From Adlercreutzia equolifaciens DSM 19450 (GTDB lineage: Bacteria; Actinomycetota; Coriobacteriia; Coriobacteriales; Eggerthellaceae), in NCBI RefSeq assembly GCF_000478885.1, contig NC_022567.1:558001-622000 (forward strand): 64,000 nt of DNA. The letters are read 5' to 3'. A program made the position numbers and the translations under genes. The notes beneath the pieces are model-generated. The model saw nothing but the letters and a program-made list of their open reading frames with translations, made no database searches and was not told where the DNA came from. Positions 42,894 to 52,353 of this stretch are shown piece after piece (the first letter of the stretch is position 1; every line of letters begins with the position of its first letter).

Positions 42894-43658
42894 CTTTGTC
42901 TTCAGGTAGTTCAGCTTGGCTTTGAGCTCGTTGTAGTGGCGTCGCTCCTCGGGAGTCCAGGGGTCGAAGAGGATGGTGCGTAAGGCTTCTTCGGCGCTGT
43001 CGCCAGCTCCCTCGCGGGGGAACAGACGCGTTTGGCTTCGGTCGTAGAGGGCGATCTCGTCGAACATTCCGCTTGCTTCCAGGACGCCGAGGTTGGAGAC
43101 GATCTGATCGATGATCTTGTTGTGGTGCGCCGGGTCGGTGGCCCGGGGCGTCGCGCCGGCTACGCGCATCTCCTCGTAGCGAATTTGGCAGCTGACGAGC
43201 GAGATCTCCGGCTTTACGGCCATAAGCGCGAGGGACACCCCGTAACCGCGCTGGCGCAGCAGCTCCGCCGTTTTCAAGGGCGCTTCCGCCGTGCGCAGCG
43301 TGCCCTCGATGACGAGGTTGTACCCGATGCGCGAGAGCGAGTCGATAAGCGCCTCGGTCATGCGCCCCGCCCATGGCGCGGTGTAATTAACGGCTTCGTC
43401 CCCGTAAATGCGCTGAAGCTCCAAGAAGCGGGGGTGAAACTTTCGATAGTCGCCCCCGTTGATGCTGATACCGTTGCCGTCCAGTCGACGATGGATGATC
43501 TTGTGGAGTGTGGTTTTTCCTGCCCCGCTCTGGCCTCCGAGCAAAAAAGCCTGGGGCGCCGATTCAAGTGTGGGGCGATAGGCGTTCAGGAGGTTCCAAC
43601 GCAACTCTTCGAACTTTTCGCTGAACTCCCTTTCGGTGTACTTTTCTTCGTCGCTCAT
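42891..43658 (-). CDS. zeta-toxin-like kinase (PezT-like)
   Basis: 255 residues. Walker A GGQSGAGKTTLH at about 41-52, then NGGDYRKFHP and EGTLRTAEAPLKTAELL, matching the zeta/PezT fold that phosphorylates UDP-N-acetylglucosamine or a related nucleotide sugar and so blocks cell-wall synthesis. It starts two bases after the stop of an XRE-type gene, its likely antitoxin. The pairing and order match PezAT. Confidence 0.85.
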   Translation of the reverse strand: MSDEEKYTEREFSEKFEELRWNLLNAYRPTLESAPQAFLLGGQSGAGKTTLHKIIHRRLDGNGISINGGDYRKFHPRFLELQRIYGDEAVNYTAPWAGRMTEALIDSLSRIGYNLVIEGTLRTAEAPLKTAELLRQRGYGVSLALMAVKPEISLVSCQIRYEEMRVAGATPRATDPAHHNKIIDQIVSNLGVLEASGMFDEIALYDRSQTRLFPREGAGDSAEEALRTILFDPWTPEERRHYNELKAKLNYLKTK

Positions 43659-43660
43659 AG

Positions 43661-44215
43661 TTAGGCCGCCTTTGCAAGCTGGATCGAAAGGAACTGCTGG
43701 AAACCTTTCAGCTGACCTCGTATCTCATCGATAGCTCGTTGGTTGGCGGCTGAGTCTGAGAGAATTTCGGGCACAAGACGAGCGATCTGTTGCTCGATGT
43801 CGTCATAGATTATCGTCAGCTCGTCGTTGCCTTTGAGCTTCGCGTCGGCGCGCGCTCGGGAGATTTGCGCCATAATATCCCAGGCGGATTCGTTCAACAC
43901 CTCCTGCTGCAACGTCAGCTCGTAGATTTCCGTCATGTCCATGATGTCTCCTTCCTCATCAAAGGTCACTTCCGCATAGACGATCTTCTCGACCGATGCG
44001 CGCTGCTTGGGGGTGAGCACGTCGCCGTCGCGCTCGAGGCAGCCGGCCATGAACTCGGGGATCATGGCGGCGCGAATGAGGTTGGCGTTGGCCTTGGTAG
44101 GGGCGATGCCCTTCTCGTAGCGAGTGATGCTGGCCTCGCCGATGCCGAGTAGCCGCGCAAAGGCCTGCTGGGAGAGTCCGTAGTGCTTCCGGATCTCCTT
44201 AATTTGCTGGGACAT
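43661..44215 (-). CDS. XRE-family antitoxin/repressor (PezA-like)
   Basis: 184 residues from ATG 44215; ATG 44230 would lie upstream of the predicted transcription start. The HTH is at residues 3-55 (IKEIRKHYGLSQQAFARLLG, IGEASITRYEKG). Residues 100-184 are helical and probably bind the zeta toxin. It should neutralise the toxin and repress its own promoter through the palindrome at 44238-44251. Confidence 0.85.
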   Translation of the reverse strand: MSQQIKEIRKHYGLSQQAFARLLGIGEASITRYEKGIAPTKANANLIRAAMIPEFMAGCLERDGDVLTPKQRASVEKIVYAEVTFDEEGDIMDMTEIYELTLQQEVLNESAWDIMAQISRARADAKLKGNDELTIIYDDIEQQIARLVPEILSDSAANQRAIDEIRGQLKGFQQFLSIQLAKAA

Positions 44216-44231
44216 GTCGTGTTCTCTCATG

Positions 44232-44251
44232 ATTATCCAATCTATAGATTG
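44232..44251 (-). promoter_or_regulatory. toxin-antitoxin promoter and operator
   Basis: The perfect 14-bp palindrome CAATCTATAGATTG (44238-44251) adjoins the minus-strand -10 GATAAT (44232-44237), so a bound XRE dimer would cover the promoter spacer. Confidence 0.65.
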
Positions 44252-44350
44252 CCTAATAGGGGCATCATATCAGTTAGGTTAGGACATATTCGACATGAAT
44301 TCGAAAAAATGATAGAGAAAAGCTCAGCAATATATCAATCAAAAGATAGA

Positions 44351-44383
44351 AAGAGGGCGATCCCTGTGAGATCGCCCTCTTCG
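44351..44383 (-). terminator. terminator after ettA
   Basis: Stem AGAGGGCGAT / ATCGCCCTCT with T-rich sequence on the minus strand side (TTTCTATCTTTT). Confidence 0.8.
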
Positions 44384-44434
44384 GTAGGAAAATATGATGC
44401 TCGGGGCCTTGATGGCCCCTGGAGCTGTCGGTGC

Positions 44435-46114
<1,680 letters not shown>

Positions 46115-46300
46115 TTACTGCTTTCTCCTTATCTTATCAGGTGATATAAAACAAATATTTGCTTCCTGTGTCAGCCTGTAGTGTCAGAATTTTCATTTTG
46201 AAATTGCATTGCCTGTGTCAGAAACTGAACGGCTTTCTGAATTATAAAGGCCCTTGCTTTAGGAGGGAAGCGCAAAAAGCCAGCGGAAGAATACGCCTTA

Positions 46301-46430
46301 CCACAACTGTTCCTTCCGGAACGCTTACAACTTCATCTGAACCACTGTCAAGGAGGGTATCCACCTTTCTTTGGTGGTTCGCATTTGCGAGCGTTCCGAA
46401 CAGTTGTGGCGACCGCGGTGGATACTCTCC
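46301..46430. repeat. interleaved inverted repeats (possible pseudoknot) upstream of the lipoprotein gene
   Basis: Pair 1: CCACAACTGTT plus CGGAACGCT (46301-46325) with AGCGTTCCG plus AACAGTTGTGG (46390-46409). Pair 2: GGAGGGTATCCACC (46352-46365) with GGTGGATACTCTCC (46417-46430), fully paired if one G-U is allowed. The order 1-2-1'-2' is a pseudoknot topology. CCACC can also pair locally with GGTGG at 46373-46377. The whole stretch 46115-46547 is AT-richer and has no gene. Confidence 0.6.
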
Positions 46431-46547
46431 TTTTCAATTGAGCCTTCTCCGCAGTAGAAAAGTGCTGCCTTTGCCATTTGTTGCGCAACAAGTTACGCAC
46501 GACATGAGGTAGAAATGGCGCACTGGCTACAACTGGAAGGAGAAGAA

Positions 46548-47444
46548 ATGAGCGGGAGATTTAAGGGAGTTGCGGTGGCGTCGCTTGTGACTGTCTTGGC
46601 GTTTTGCGTGTCTGGCTGTCTTGACGGATGTAGTTCGAGCCAAGAGGTGAACTCCGGCTTAAATGCTCAAGAGCAAGCAGCCAAAAGCGATGAGGTTGCG
46701 TCTTCGGATGCCAGCGAAGACGTAGAAGTCAGCCAGGATACCAGCGAATTAAACGGTGCTGACGAACTGGTTGGGATTTGGGATGATGGGTACAATGAGG
46801 TGATGTTTGACGGAAAACTCGCCTACTTAGGTGATGGAGAGATTCCTTCCTTATACACAGTCAGAGCCGTGGAAGGCAACTCTATTACCCTCTCGTTTGA
46901 TGAATCAGGTGGTGAATTGAGCTTTGAGTTCGACGACCCCGACACCCTTATTGGTGAGAATGGCTCCGACAAGCCAGCAAAAAGGATCTCTGACAATCCC
47001 TACGACGAAATGCCTAGGAGGGTTATTCTTCCACTTGGCGAGGACTATTCTGGGGATGACATGGCTGTTTCTCTTGAATCTGTCGAATGGAAGGAAAGTT
47101 TCGAGATTCGCAGCAGAAAGCACGATTACGCCTTGAACTCCGAAGATGACGTTCCGGGTGAGTCGTACCTTCTTGTTCAGGGGGAAATGGAGAGCAGGTT
47201 CCCCTCGTCTGTCCATTTGGGATCAGATGCCTATGCAGCAATTCTCATCAATAATAAATACTTTATTCGTGCAAGTATTTCAAATGGCGAAGCCGCCTTC
47301 ATCGAACCGTTGTCGAAGGAAAATCTGGCAATATATTGTTCCTTGTCGGAAGAAGCTAAAGCTAGTATTGAGAGCGCCGTTCTCTATCTTTCTTTCGCAG
47401 ATGCCGGAGAGATGGGTCAGCTTTTTGTAACGCCATTGATTTGA
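46548..47444 (+). CDS. lipoprotein of unknown function
   Basis: 298 residues from ATG 46548 (GGAAGGAG upstream). A lipoprotein signal peptide ends in the lipobox VSGC at about residue 24. An Asp/Glu/Ser-rich spacer (about 30-70) leads to a beta-rich domain (ELVGIWDDGYNEVMFDG, then RAVEGNSITLSFDE) that looks like the lipocalin-like or DUF4352-type domains of Gram-positive lipoproteins. Codon use and GC are clearly lower than in neighbouring genes, suggesting recent acquisition. No partner gene is obvious. Confidence 0.8.
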   Translation: MSGRFKGVAVASLVTVLAFCVSGCLDGCSSSQEVNSGLNAQEQAAKSDEVASSDASEDVEVSQDTSELNGADELVGIWDDGYNEVMFDGKLAYLGDGEIPSLYTVRAVEGNSITLSFDESGGELSFEFDDPDTLIGENGSDKPAKRISDNPYDEMPRRVILPLGEDYSGDDMAVSLESVEWKESFEIRSRKHDYALNSEDDVPGESYLLVQGEMESRFPSSVHLGSDAYAAILINNKYFIRASISNGEAAFIEPLSKENLAIYCSLSEEAKASIESAVLYLSFADAGEMGQLFVTPLI

Positions 47445-47472
47445 TGGTATGCGCGTGGTTTGATGAGGCATC

Positions 47473-47521
47473 CGAAACTCGCCGCCGCGCTTTGCGGCGC
47501 TAGCAATGAGTTTCGCTTTTT
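47473..47521 (+). terminator. terminator after the lipoprotein gene
   Basis: Stem CGAAACTC / GAGTTTCG encloses a second stem GCCGC / GCGGC and is followed by CTTTTTC. A further hairpin AAAAGGC / GCCTTTT is at 47563-47590. Otherwise 47445-47670 is empty. Confidence 0.75.
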
Positions 47522-47670
47522 CAGGAAATATAGAATCATGGAATGATGTACTGCGCAAAAGTAAAAGGCCCCATTATCGGTGCCTTTTGGCGGGTTTAGT
47601 GATTAGTTTAAGCTTGAAGTCAGCCAGCGAGCTTCGGCCGAAGAGTTTCCGAAGAGCAATCTCGAAACGG

Positions 47671-47699
47671 TTCCCAAAAGCGCTGCAAGGGGCTATAAT
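47671..47699 (+). promoter_or_regulatory. promoter of a putative antitoxin RNA
   Basis: TATAAT at 47694-47699 with a weak TTCCCA 17 bases upstream; transcription would start near 47706 towards the convergent small toxin-like gene. Confidence 0.5.
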
Positions 47700-47705
47700 A
47701 TAAGG

Positions 47706-47800
47706 CGTACCAGCAAAGCCCGTTCCGTAGTTGCTAGGCTAAGGTGTCACGGGCGGCGCAGGTATTTTCGAAATGAAGGGTCAGTTAGCGCTGGCCCTCT
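47706..47800 (+). ncRNA. putative antisense RNA overlapping the 3' end of the small hydrophobic peptide mRNA
   Basis: From the TATAAT promoter to the shared hairpin at 47778-47797 (GGGTCAG / CTGGCCC), followed by a CT-rich tail, this gives an RNA of about 95 bases. It overlaps the stop codon and terminator of the opposing peptide gene, the arrangement of par/fst-type and txpA/ratA-type systems. There is no ORF in it. Confidence 0.4.
47778..47797. terminator. shared hairpin of the convergent peptide and antisense units
   Basis: GGGTCAG-TTAGCG-CTGGCCC with one wobble pair. The peptide stop codon lies in the loop. Confidence 0.55.
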
Positions 47801-47910
47801 CTCTTTCTCCCTTCGTCATCCGTTCGCGTCGATTTCATCTCCCGCCAGACCTCAAGAACGAAGCCTGCTATTGTGGCGACCGCCGCAGCGGCGAAAAGAA
47901 TACTCTCCAT
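47785..47910 (-). CDS. 41-residue single-span peptide, candidate type I toxin
   Basis: Starts at ATG 47910 with AAAGGAG seven bases upstream. The peptide begins MESILFAAAAVATIAG and continues FVLEVWREMK, one short membrane helix, then a charged tail of about 17 residues. Size, helix and tail match small membrane toxins of type I systems. It has its own promoter (47971-47998), a 50-base leader and a terminator containing its stop codon. A plus-strand promoter at 47694 would produce an RNA overlapping its 3' end. It could also be an ordinary small membrane protein. Confidence 0.55.
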   Translation of the reverse strand: MESILFAAAAVATIAGFVLEVWREMKSTRTDDEGRKREGQR

Positions 47911-47970
47911 GGCAGCACTCCTTTACTCTCGGAGCGCCGCCCGCGCGGACTTTGCTGGCACGTGGGCGGA

Positions 47971-48021
47971 ATTTTAGCATAGAAAGTGCACGATTGAACG
48001 AAATCCAAGTTCCTCTATAAT
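47971..48021. promoter_or_regulatory. overlapping divergent promoters
   Basis: Minus strand: TTCAAT (47993-47998), 16 bases, extended -10 TGCTAAAAT (TAAAAT at 47971-47976) for the 41-residue peptide. Plus strand: TTGAAC (47994-47999), 16 bases, TATAAT (48016-48021) for the phosphatase gene. The two -35 boxes lie on top of each other, so the promoters should compete. Confidence 0.6.
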
Positions 48022-48067
48022 TTACTGGAAAGCAAGGACCGCCCCTCTCCATGCAAAGGATTTCCCC

Positions 48068-48535
48068 ATGTCCCAAACACCCATTCGCATCCTTTTCGTT
48101 TGCCACGGCAACATCTGCCGATCGACCATGGCCGAGTTCGTGTTGAAGGACATGGTGACGCGGCGGGGGCTTGCCGAGCAGTTCCACATCGAGTCGGCGG
48201 CGACGAGCACCGAGGAGATCGGCAACCCGGTGCATCCGGGCACGGCGGCGGTGCTGCGCGAGTACGGCATTGGCGGCTTTGAGGCCAAGCGTGCTCGGCA
48301 GCTGCGCCGTGCCGACTACGATGCCTTCGACTTCATCATCGGCATGGACACGGCCAATATCCGCAACATGAATTGGATACTTGGCGGTGATCCCGACGGC
48401 AAGGTGTTCAAGCTCTTGGAATTCGCCGGCACCAGCCGCAGCGTCGACGACCCGTGGTACACGGGCGATTTCGAAACCACCTACGCAGACGTGTGCGATG
48501 GCTGCGAGGGGCTGTTGGCGTATCTGGGGATGTAG
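48068..48535 (+). CDS. low-molecular-weight protein tyrosine phosphatase
   Basis: 155 residues. The active-site loop is VCHGNICRST with nucleophile Cys12 and Arg18, and the general acid is in DPWYTGDF. It removes phosphate from tyrosine (or protein arginine) residues in the cytosol. No kinase gene is adjacent. The start follows AAAGGA at a proper distance. Confidence 0.95.
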   Translation: MSQTPIRILFVCHGNICRSTMAEFVLKDMVTRRGLAEQFHIESAATSTEEIGNPVHPGTAAVLREYGIGGFEAKRARQLRRADYDAFDFIIGMDTANIRNMNWILGGDPDGKVFKLLEFAGTSRSVDDPWYTGDFETTYADVCDGCEGLLAYLGM

Positions 48536-48561
48536 CACCGTCAAGGGGCGCGAGGGCGCCC

Positions 48562-48915
48562 TTATTTCTTCAGAAGGTGGCGGATGACGGCCACGGGGTG
48601 ATGGAGGATCATCCGGGGGCCAGCGTAGCGCATGATGGCGCGGATCTGTTCGCGCTGGGCGGGGGCGTAACAGTGGTTACCGCATTCCTCGCAGCTTGTT
48701 TTGTGAGCCATGGATCGGCAGCGCTCGGTGCGCAGGACGCAGTAGTCGTCGATGGCCTTGCACGCGGGGCAGAGCGTCTCGCCGGCGAAACTTGTCTCGG
48801 TGCGCGCAGGCGCGTCGTGATTGCCAGCGCAGTAAATCGCCACCATGTTCGAGATGGTGCGCTTCTCGCGCTCGCGGCGGCGAGCGACTTTGGGGGTATC
48901 AGGTGTTCTTGCCAT
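48562..48915 (-). CDS. YgbA-like protein, nitrous oxide-stimulated promoter family
   Basis: 117 residues from ATG 48915. It carries the family pattern of cysteines and closing motif: ETLCPACKAIDDY, ERCRSMAHKTSCEECGNHCY, and REQIRAIMRYAGPRMILHHP. In enterobacteria the homologue is induced by nitric oxide stress, and its biochemical role there is poorly defined. TAAAGT followed by seven bases and ATG suggests a leaderless mRNA here too. Confidence 0.85.
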   Translation of the reverse strand: MARTPDTPKVARRREREKRTISNMVAIYCAGNHDAPARTETSFAGETLCPACKAIDDYCVLRTERCRSMAHKTSCEECGNHCYAPAQREQIRAIMRYAGPRMILHHPVAVIRHLLKK

Positions 48916-48989
48916 GGGCTGCACTTTAGCAGATTTCCCGCTGATGCGTCGTCCTTGTTAGCTCCTTCAAACTTTCGCCAAAAGAGCGA

Positions 48990-49039
48990 GCAGCCGCAAA
49001 ATGACGATGTTGACGTCACAGGCGTCATTTTGCGGCTGC
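48990..49039. terminator. 17-bp perfect inverted repeat, probable terminator of the elp3 operon
   Basis: GCAGCCGCAAAATGACG / CGTCATTTTGCGGCTGC around a 16-base loop that itself contains TGACGTCA. On the minus strand it follows the methyltransferase gene and precedes CTCTTTT. Confidence 0.55.
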
Positions 49040-49151
49040 ATTTCTCTCAAACGGGGCTGTTTTGGTCTCTGGTCAGTCACGAATTGACGCTTGTTACGGC
49101 AAGACCGTGAATTCGCGGCTGGAAAACGGTGGGGGTGAGGGTGCGTCTAAG

Positions 49152-50216
49152 CTAGAGGCGCTGCAAAATGAGGTAGCGGTTGAGGTTGCCGAGTTTGCCG
49201 TCGGCGGAGAAGCGAGCGATCTCGCGGAAGGAGGGGGGAGCGGCAGACGCGCAGCCGCTGGTGGAGGGCGCGCTGGGTTCGCGGATGGCGGCGAGGAGGG
49301 CGTCGATTTCGTCCTCGGGTGTGTGGTGGCAGAAGCGGTAGACGCCCTCGGCATGCTGCCAGCCGAGGAGAAAGTCGTTTTCGTGGAAGGTGGGGAGGCA
49401 ATGGGCGGCGCGGCCCTCGGCGGTGACCGTGGCGGCTTTGGCAGCCAGGCGCGGGTCGTTCAGGAACTGCCAGAACGACACGACGGCAAAGCCGCCGGGT
49501 CGCAGGGAGCCGAGGAGCCCCTCGAGAACCCGGGCGCGCAGGGCGAATGTCGGCAGATGGTGCATGAGTCCGAAGGCGACGGCGAGGTCGTGCGAGTTGC
49601 ATGGGAGACGGTCGGCGAAGGTGCTGTCGAGGAGGGATTCCACGATGTCGAGGGCGCGGAGATCTACGATGGTCTTTTCGGGGGGATTCGCGCCCTGCCC
49701 TGAAGCATTCTCCTCTTTCGTTTTGGAAGCAGCAGAGGAGCTGCGAAGGCTGTGCGGGAAGGCGGCAGATAGAGCGCCGATTTCGGGAGATGCCAGATCG
49801 GGGCAGTTGTCGAGGGCGGTGACGCGCAGGGGGGCGTTTGTGCGTTCGGCGAGGAAGCGTTCGAAGCGGAGGTTGCCGCAGCCAAGGTCGAGGACAGCGA
49901 GGGAGTCCTTGGAATTGCTGGCATAGTCATCGGAGATGCGGGTGGCGCGGCTGGAGAGGGAGTCTCGCACGGCGGCGTGGCTGGGAAAGGGGCCTTGCGC
50001 GGCATCGGGGGCCGTGATGAGCTCCCAAGCCTTCTCCCAACCATGCCAAGGGGCTTGTCTCGTGGCCGAGAACGAGGTGGCCTCGCGGGCGTAGAAGTCG
50101 CTCGTGAGGTCATTCAGTTTGCGGATGACCTGGGGGGAGTAGGCGTCGGGCTGCGAGGCGCTCTGCGCGGTGGTTGCTCCGGATGCGGAAACACGCTGCT
50201 CGTCGGCGATGCTCAT
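49152..50216 (-). CDS. SAM-dependent methyltransferase, Trm9-like (tRNA wobble uridine)
   Basis: 354 residues. The Trm9/ALKBH8-type opening is present (DFYAREATSFSATRQAPWHGW), followed by motif I LDLGCGNLRFERFL, motif II-like VTALDNCPDL, and HDLAVAFGLMHHLPTFALR near motif IV. Yeast Trm9 methylates the 5-carboxymethyl group that Elongator puts on wobble uridine. Its start overlaps the stop of the Elp3-like gene by ATGA, so the two proteins are made together, which strongly supports that reading. A long loop (SSAASKTKEENASGQGANPP) is inserted between motifs. The assignment rests on motif reading, not on a search. Confidence 0.8.
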   Translation of the reverse strand: MSIADEQRVSASGATTAQSASQPDAYSPQVIRKLNDLTSDFYAREATSFSATRQAPWHGWEKAWELITAPDAAQGPFPSHAAVRDSLSSRATRISDDYASNSKDSLAVLDLGCGNLRFERFLAERTNAPLRVTALDNCPDLASPEIGALSAAFPHSLRSSSAASKTKEENASGQGANPPEKTIVDLRALDIVESLLDSTFADRLPCNSHDLAVAFGLMHHLPTFALRARVLEGLLGSLRPGGFAVVSFWQFLNDPRLAAKAATVTAEGRAAHCLPTFHENDFLLGWQHAEGVYRFCHHTPEDEIDALLAAIREPSAPSTSGCASAAPPSFREIARFSADGKLGNLNRYLILQRL

Positions 50217-52189
50217 GGCAGCGGCCGCTTCTGGTAGAGCCCGGCGTCCTTAAAGCCGAGGTTGCGGTAGTAGACGCGGGTGCCCACGGCGCTGATGACG
50301 TTAATCGCGGTGTACCCGGCTGCCGTCGCTTGGGCGCAGGCCTCTTCCACGAGCGCCCGCCCGAGGCCCAGATGCTGGGTGCCCTCGCCGGTGCGGTGCA
50401 GGGCGGCCACCTTCCCGTACACATGCACTTCGCGGATCATGGCCTCCTGCGGTGCGGAGGGGGAAGCAAGCGAGGAACCCCTCGCCTCGCTTTGCTCGCT
50501 CTTGATGGGAGGGGGAGAGGACTCGTTGGCGGTGTCGCGGGGAAGTGCCGTCGGCAGCGACAGGCGGCAGAAGCCGGCGATCTTGTTTTCGGGGGTGATC
50601 CATTCAAGGAAGCGCTCTTCGGTGGTGGCGGTCTGGTAGGCGATGGTCTGAAGGGAAAGGTCGCCCACGGTGGCGCCTTCTACGGAGATTTCGCGGGAGC
50701 GAATCTCGGCAACCGCTTCGTCTGTGGCATCAACGGCGGCTTCTACCACTTGGCGCAGGTTGGTCTTCTTGTTGCCGGCGAGGATGTCGGTGGCGGAGAT
50801 GTCGCGGACCATGCGGGAGATGCGCGTCCAGGGCGGGGTGGCCAGCACGTCCTGGACGAGGACTCTCACGAGCTCTTCCTCGGTGTAGGGGCGCCAGCGG
50901 CCGGCCTCGTAGCAGTCAGTGAGTTGGGCGCTTTCCACAAGGCAGCAGGGATAGAGCTTCACCTCATCGGGCAGAAACGCCGGGTCGGTGACGAGACGAC
51001 GGTAGTCGGCAATGTCGGAGGCGGGGTCGGCGCCGAGCAGGTTCACCATGAAGTGCACGTGGCTTTTGAAGCCGAACCGCCGCAAGAGGGCCATGGCATC
51101 GGCGATGCGCGCGGACGTGATGGCGCGGCCGTTGGCGGCGAGAAGGTCGTCGGAGAGGCTCTGGATGCCGATCTGCACCTTGGTGCAGCCGAGTGCGCGC
51201 AGGCTGCGGCAGGCATCGGCGGTGACGAGGTCGGGGCGCGTTTCCGCCACCAGCCCGACGACGCGCTTCGGTGCCGTTTCGTTGGCGCGATGCAGGGCGA
51301 AAAGATCGTCCCAGGAAAGTTCCTTCGGTGCTGCGCTTTCAGCGTCTTCCCGTAGGGGCAGACCTTGGTCTGCCCTCTGGGCCGCCGTCGAAATGCCGGG
51401 ATGCGGGAATGCCTCGGCCTCGTGCCCGCGTGGGCCCTCTGCCGCATAGGCCTCCCGCCATGCCTCGTTGTAGGTGAGCTCTCCGGCATCGATGCGCTGT
51501 TGGAGGGATGCTGCCGCAGCGGCCAGGGCATCGCGATCGCGGGGAAGGCCGCGGCTCTCGTACCACCTCTGGCGCTCGGTCGCTTCACGGGCGCGTTCCT
51601 CATCGGGCAGGTTCAAAGCGCGGAAGAGCTCGCCTATGAACCAGCGCTGATAGCTTTCGGGGTAGTCGCTCCAGGTGCCGCCCAGCACGATGAGCTCCAC
51701 TTTGTCGGTGACATGCCCCATGGCGGTCAGCGTCCGCAGGCGCGCGGCCACTTGGAGGAAGGGGTCGAACCAGCATCGCTCGGCCCGCTGGCAGGCCGGC
51801 TCGTCGGAAAGATAGCTCTTCGGCATACGGATATCGTTCGGACAGAACACGCAGGCGCCCGAGCACGGCCAGGGCTTCGTGAGCACGGTGATGGTGGCCA
51901 CGCCCGAGGCGGTGCGCCGCGGTTTGGCCTGCAGAAGGCGCACGAGGGCTGCGTCGGTCGCCTCGCTCACGTTCCACGCCGCCCACCGCTCGGGCTCCTC
52001 GGCCTTCACGCGCAGGTAGAAGGGGAGGAGTCGCCGCTTGGCCACTTGGCGCGTGCCGTCGTGGGCGGCGCGGTTGTGCCGACGCACCAGTTTGTCGAGC
52101 CATGCGGCGTCGGCGTTGCTGTCGGCTCCTTCGCCACCGACGACGCCGCTGCGCACGGCTTCGATTATTTCCAGGAGTGCTTCTTCCAT
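50213..52189 (-). CDS. Elp3-like radical SAM enzyme with C-terminal GNAT domain
   Basis: 658 residues. Radical-SAM motif CSGACVFCPND and the Elp3 continuation SYLSDEPACQRAERCWFDPF at about 110-150, then VGLVAETRPD, QIGIQSL and VHFMVNLLGAD. The C-terminal GNAT domain reads EVHVYGKVAALH, QHLGLGRALVEEA, INVISAVGTRVYYRNLGF. Elp3 adds the carboxymethyl group to U34 of tRNA using acetyl-CoA and SAM. Stand-alone bacterial Elp3 is known. Two low-complexity inserts occur: one near residue 275, encoded by a family-2 palindrome, and one before the GNAT domain (ANESSPPPIKSEQSEARGS). Confidence 0.9.
   Translation of the reverse strand: MEEALLEIIEAVRSGVVGGEGADSNADAAWLDKLVRRHNRAAHDGTRQVAKRRLLPFYLRVKAEEPERWAAWNVSEATDAALVRLLQAKPRRTASGVATITVLTKPWPCSGACVFCPNDIRMPKSYLSDEPACQRAERCWFDPFLQVAARLRTLTAMGHVTDKVELIVLGGTWSDYPESYQRWFIGELFRALNLPDEERAREATERQRWYESRGLPRDRDALAAAAASLQQRIDAGELTYNEAWREAYAAEGPRGHEAEAFPHPGISTAAQRADQGLPLREDAESAAPKELSWDDLFALHRANETAPKRVVGLVAETRPDLVTADACRSLRALGCTKVQIGIQSLSDDLLAANGRAITSARIADAMALLRRFGFKSHVHFMVNLLGADPASDIADYRRLVTDPAFLPDEVKLYPCCLVESAQLTDCYEAGRWRPYTEEELVRVLVQDVLATPPWTRISRMVRDISATDILAGNKKTNLRQVVEAAVDATDEAVAEIRSREISVEGATVGDLSLQTIAYQTATTEERFLEWITPENKIAGFCRLSLPTALPRDTANESSPPPIKSEQSEARGSSLASPSAPQEAMIREVHVYGKVAALHRTGEGTQHLGLGRALVEEACAQATAAGYTAINVISAVGTRVYYRNLGFKDAGLYQKRPLP
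51350..51378. repeat. short palindromic repeat, family 2, inside the elp3-like gene
   Basis: CCGTAGGGGCAGACC TT GGTCTGCCC. It is translated in frame in the insert that separates two blocks of the radical-SAM barrel. Confidence 0.7.
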
Positions 52190-52251
52190 GGCTCAAGCAT
52201 ACACGGTTTCGTTCCCGATGCGCGCTGCTCGTCATTCGGTTTGCGAAAAAC

Positions 52252-52276
52252 TGGCAAGTTTTCTAAGCTTTTCGGT
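52252..52276. repeat. solo arm of the 141-bp element family
   Basis: TGGCAAGTTTTCTAAG followed by CTTTTCGGT matches the left arm of the copy at 60086 in about 21 of 25 positions. No right arm is found within 141 bases. Confidence 0.5.
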
Positions 52277-52353
52277 TCTATGTTTTGGTTCTGTCAAAGG
52301 CTAACAAGACGGAGATCCGTGAAGAAGGGCAGCACGGCTTCTTGGAAGACGCT

